From: Alphaproteobacteria bacterium
GTDB lineage: Bacteria; Pseudomonadota; Alphaproteobacteria; Rs-D84
DNA: 64,000 bases
Assembly (NCBI GenBank): GCA_017502865.1
Contig: JAFVUD010000006.1
Location: forward strand, 125,832 to 189,831
Direction of reading: 5' to 3'
Position 1 is the first letter of the stretch; each line of letters starts with the position of its first letter. The position numbers were made by a program, and so were the translations under genes. Of the stretch, positions 61,434 through 64,000 are shown one piece after another. The notes beneath the pieces are model-generated. The model had not been told where the DNA came from. It was given only the letters and a program-made list of their open reading frames with translations, and did not search any database.

Positions 61434-62704
61434 TTTTTGTTGCTGTTTATCTTTTGACGCAGTGTATCCCAATATTCCAAACGCTTTTTTATTTCACGTT
61501 CAAATCCACGTTCAACGGGGTAATAATATTTTTGGCGACCCATAGATTCTGGAAAACAATTTTGGCCAGAAAAACCAGATGCGGTGTCTGGGTCATATAT
61601 GTATCCATCGTTGTATCCCAAATCACGCATCATTTTGGTTGGTGCGTTTAATATATTTTTTGGTGGCATCAAACTGCCACTGGTGCGGGCGGCGGCGTAT
61701 GCAGCCTTTTGTGCTTTGTAATTGCCGACACTTTTTGGGGCGGTTCCCAGATATATTACCAGTTGGGTCAGGGCCAGGTCGCCTTCGGGGCTGCCCAGGC
61801 GTTCGTATGCATTCCATGCAGCGATTGCAATTTGCAATGCGTTGGGGTCGGCCAGACCTACATCTTCGACAGCAAATCGGGTCAAACGACGAAACAGGTA
61901 CATTGGATCCTGGCCAGAGGTCATCATGCGGGCCGTCCAATACAGGGCGGCATCGGTGTCACTGGCACGTAATGATTTATGTACGGCAGATATTAAATTA
62001 TAGTGTTCATCGCCATGTTTGTCAGACATTGGTGCACGCTTCTGTACGGCGGCAACCAAGGTGTCTGGGGTTAATGGTGTTTTGAAATTTGCGTTTATTA
62101 AATATTCAACGGTATTTAATAAAAATCGTGCGTCGCCGTCTGCCATCTGGGCCAGATGGATTCGTGCAGGTTCATCCAGTGGTAATTTTTTATCCAAAAA
62201 TTCTTCGGCACGTGACATCAGGGTCAATAAATCTTCGCTGGCCAATGGTTGCAGTACCCCAATATGGCAACGTGATAACAACGCATTATTTAAATTAAAA
62301 CTGGGGTTTTCGGTTGTGGCACCCATGAAAACAACAGTGCCGTCTTCAAGATATGGCAACAGGGTATCTTGCTGGGTTTTATTAAATCGATGAATTTCAT
62401 CGATGAACAACAATGTATTACGTCCCAAATCACGATTCATGCGGGCGGCATCCATTGCCTTTTTAATATCGGCGGTGCCTGAAAATACTGCGGACATAGG
62501 CACAAAATCCATATCAACAGAATTTGCCAATGCACGTGCAATTGTTGTTTTGCCGCATCCCGGCGGGCCCCATAAAATCAGGTTTGATAATTTTTTATTA
62601 TCAACCATACGGCGGACCAGTCCGTTTTCGCCAAGCAATGTTGTTTGGCCAACGACGTCGTCGATTGTGTTTGGACGCATTAAATCTGCAAGTGGTCGTG
62701 ACAT
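61430..62704 (-). CDS. rarA: Replication-associated recombination protein A (RarA/MgsA)
   Basis: 424 aa. AAA+ ATPase related to the clamp-loader that acts at stalled forks. Walker A WGPPGCGKTTIA near 44-55, Walker B LLFIDEIHRFNKTQQD near 98-113, GATTENPSF near 128 and the MgsA C-terminal tetramerisation domain with YKAQKAAYAAA and MPPKNILNAPT. Start ATG 62704. It converges on fabD. Confidence 0.94.
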   Translation of the reverse strand: MSRPLADLMRPNTIDDVVGQTTLLGENGLVRRMVDNKKLSNLILWGPPGCGKTTIARALANSVDMDFVPMSAVFSGTADIKKAMDAARMNRDLGRNTLLFIDEIHRFNKTQQDTLLPYLEDGTVVFMGATTENPSFNLNNALLSRCHIGVLQPLASEDLLTLMSRAEEFLDKKLPLDEPARIHLAQMADGDARFLLNTVEYLINANFKTPLTPDTLVAAVQKRAPMSDKHGDEHYNLISAVHKSLRASDTDAALYWTARMMTSGQDPMYLFRRLTRFAVEDVGLADPNALQIAIAAWNAYERLGSPEGDLALTQLVIYLGTAPKSVGNYKAQKAAYAAARTSGSLMPPKNILNAPTKMMRDLGYNDGYIYDPDTASGFSGQNCFPESMGRQKYYYPVERGFEREIKKRLEYWDTLRQKINSNKN

Positions 62705-62817
62705 ATGGTCTGTTGCTTTTATTTCTGGTTATTTTATGGTACAATTATTGTATTAAATAAATATCTGGTTGGCAATTGGTATTTCGCCTTTGTTGACCGT
62801 TAATATGAGGTTTTCGT

Positions 62818-64000
62818 ATGGCAAAAAAGAAAATTACAGCGGCACAGAAAGCGGGCGATAAAGTTCGGGGTGTTGCGGATTGGGTTAAGCAAAAACGTAA
62901 AAAATTAGATAACTGGCAGGTTCCAGATACTGCACACTATGATGAATTGGTGGTGGATAAAAAACTGGATTTGGAAAAGTTGTTGGTTTGGCTGGCGGAA
63001 AATGTGCAAAGTGGGGCTAAACTGTCGGGAAAAACACTGCTGTGGATGATGGAGTACTTAACCCGGGCCATCGGGGTGGTGGCGGTTGATAATGTTGTTC
63101 TGCGTAAACTTGAAAAGGCTATAGCAGATAGCAAGTTAAATCCAAAGCCAAAGTCTGGGGCAGGTAAGGCATGGAAAACAATAAAGAAGTTTTCTAAAAA
63201 TAACCCGTGGCTTATGTCCTATGTTGTGTACTATATGTTGTCGGCAGGAATTATCTTTGGGGGCGTCAAAGGTGTCCAGGCAATAGCAGACAAGGATGCG
63301 GAAGACCCAAAAGACAAGGTGGTTTTAGTTCAGGAAGAAGATGGCGCAGAAGACGATAATGCAGCAGAATTCCAGCCTATAGAAGAAATTGAAGACCAGG
63401 GGCAACCAGATGGTGCAGCCATTGATGAAGGCAGTTTTGTCGATGTGCATCAGTCGGTTGAACATGTAAATATAGTTTTTGATGCACAGTCGGTTGATCC
63501 AAATCTGTCACAGGATAAATATGCCAAGGCGGCACTGGAACAATATTGGCCAGAAATTGCAGTTGGGCTGACGGAACTGGAAACATATAACGCAAAGTCA
63601 AAGCGGCACGGTACGGAAGCACGTGAAACAAATGGTTTGGGGTGTACGTATCATTATTACTATAACGGTGCAGGTAAGTTGGTGCGTTATGAAAATCTTC
63701 TGGGCTGGGGTGTAGAATGGAGCAAGGATAAGAACTATGAACAAAGTCGCCGGCACTTGCTGTATGAAACATTTCCTGCATTAAAAGTGGCGGTTCGTGG
63801 AAAGCAAAATATTGGTGCACAGCAAGAGGTTGCGTTGGTGCTGGCTGGGTATCAAAGACCGGCAGACATGGCGGGAATTGCACAAAGAATATCAAATGCA
63901 AAGACTGTGCAACAAATGGCAGATGCCTTTGCGTATTATCCAGGACCGCAAAAATGGCGTGATGGCACATTGAAACGCCGCTGGATTTGTGCGGCGTATG
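62818..64000 (+). CDS. Membrane-anchored lysozyme-like protein (partial)
   Basis: 394 codons, open at the right edge. The N-terminus is basic and helical (AKKKITAAQKAGDKVRG). One hydrophobic segment at about residues 135-155 (WLMSYVVYYMLSAGIIFGGV) probably anchors it, with an acidic linker after it (EEDGAEDDNAAE). The part from about 265 on resembles GH24 lysozymes: GLTELETYNAKSKRHG near 265, the NGLGCTYHYYYN stretch near 287, and DGTLKRRWICAAY near 382-394, in place of the usual GxxxRRxxEAxLY. That suggests a muramidase acting on peptidoglycan on the periplasmic side, like anchored endolysin. ATG 62818 follows atgaggttt. Confidence 0.5.
   Translation, partial: MAKKKITAAQKAGDKVRGVADWVKQKRKKLDNWQVPDTAHYDELVVDKKLDLEKLLVWLAENVQSGAKLSGKTLLWMMEYLTRAIGVVAVDNVVLRKLEKAIADSKLNPKPKSGAGKAWKTIKKFSKNNPWLMSYVVYYMLSAGIIFGGVKGVQAIADKDAEDPKDKVVLVQEEDGAEDDNAAEFQPIEEIEDQGQPDGAAIDEGSFVDVHQSVEHVNIVFDAQSVDPNLSQDKYAKAALEQYWPEIAVGLTELETYNAKSKRHGTEARETNGLGCTYHYYYNGAGKLVRYENLLGWGVEWSKDKNYEQSRRHLLYETFPALKVAVRGKQNIGAQQEVALVLAGYQRPADMAGIAQRISNAKTVQQMADAFAYYPGPQKWRDGTLKRRWICAAY

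Overview
The window reads as chromosomal DNA of an uncultured alphaproteobacterium with a compact, moderately AT-rich genome. The support is gene content: SecB, a LolC/LolD exporter, an alphaproteobacterial-type AddB, a MutL carrying the endonuclease motif, MltA, a DUF721/DciA-like protein, an LppC-type lipoprotein next to rsmI, and GreA-MutL. Large secreted proteins with signal peptides and low-complexity or repeated modules resemble those of gut-associated uncultured alphaproteobacteria (RF32/Rs-D84-type lineages). That placement is inference from memory, not a search. TGA is a normal stop codon here. There is no rRNA, CRISPR array, insertion sequence or recognisable prophage.

Layout. 1-5.8 kb: partial AsmA-like gene, uvrB-tsaE, and on the minus strand ftsQ followed by an in-frame FtsA-ribulose-phosphate epimerase fusion, then a small lipoprotein. 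5.8-11.5 kb: one plus-strand run of a small unknown protein, a secretin-like lipoprotein, lolC, an unknown 244-aa protein, lolD, a membrane-anchored protein and a cysteine-rich secreted protein. 11.5-12.2 kb: a gene-free patch with two loop-conserved hairpin elements, tRNA-Gly, tRNA-Tyr and a duplicated tRNA-Tyr tail. 12.2-24.2 kb: small minus-strand genes, the LppC-like lipoprotein, rsmI-engB-addB, xthA, an acyl-CoA synthetase, mnmE, ruvA and yebC.

24.3-33.3 kb: two secreted proteins (313 and 1055 aa), secB, mltA-dciA-ruvC and a 700-aa secreted protein built from two related PKD-like modules. 33.3-36 kb: dispersed hairpin repeats, an MFS transporter and recA. 36-40.8 kb: a glycosyltransferase cluster in two converging arms, one gene of which has an in-frame stop. 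40.8-48.5 kb: typA, an unknown gene, serS, trxB, and a minus operon of lptG, a 44-aa membrane ORF, xerD and a J-domain protein. 48.5-58.3 kb: greA-mutL-yajC-secD-secF, an S41-protease homologue lacking its catalytic dyad, a PAP2 phosphatase and ftsK. 58.3-64 kb: two outer-membrane beta-barrel candidates, fabD, rarA and the start of a membrane-anchored lysozyme-like protein.

Much of the window is envelope biology: division (FtsQ, FtsA, FtsK), Sec export (SecB, YajC, SecD, SecF), lipoprotein and LPS transport (LolCD, LptG), and wall remodelling (MltA, LppC, lysozyme-like). DNA repair is the second theme (UvrB, AddB, MutL, RuvA, RuvC, RecA, XthA, RarA). The oddest items are the FtsA-Rpe fusion, the dead S41 homologue, promoters whose -10 box sits 7-9 bases before a start codon, and several hairpin families with conserved loops and variable, compensating stems.
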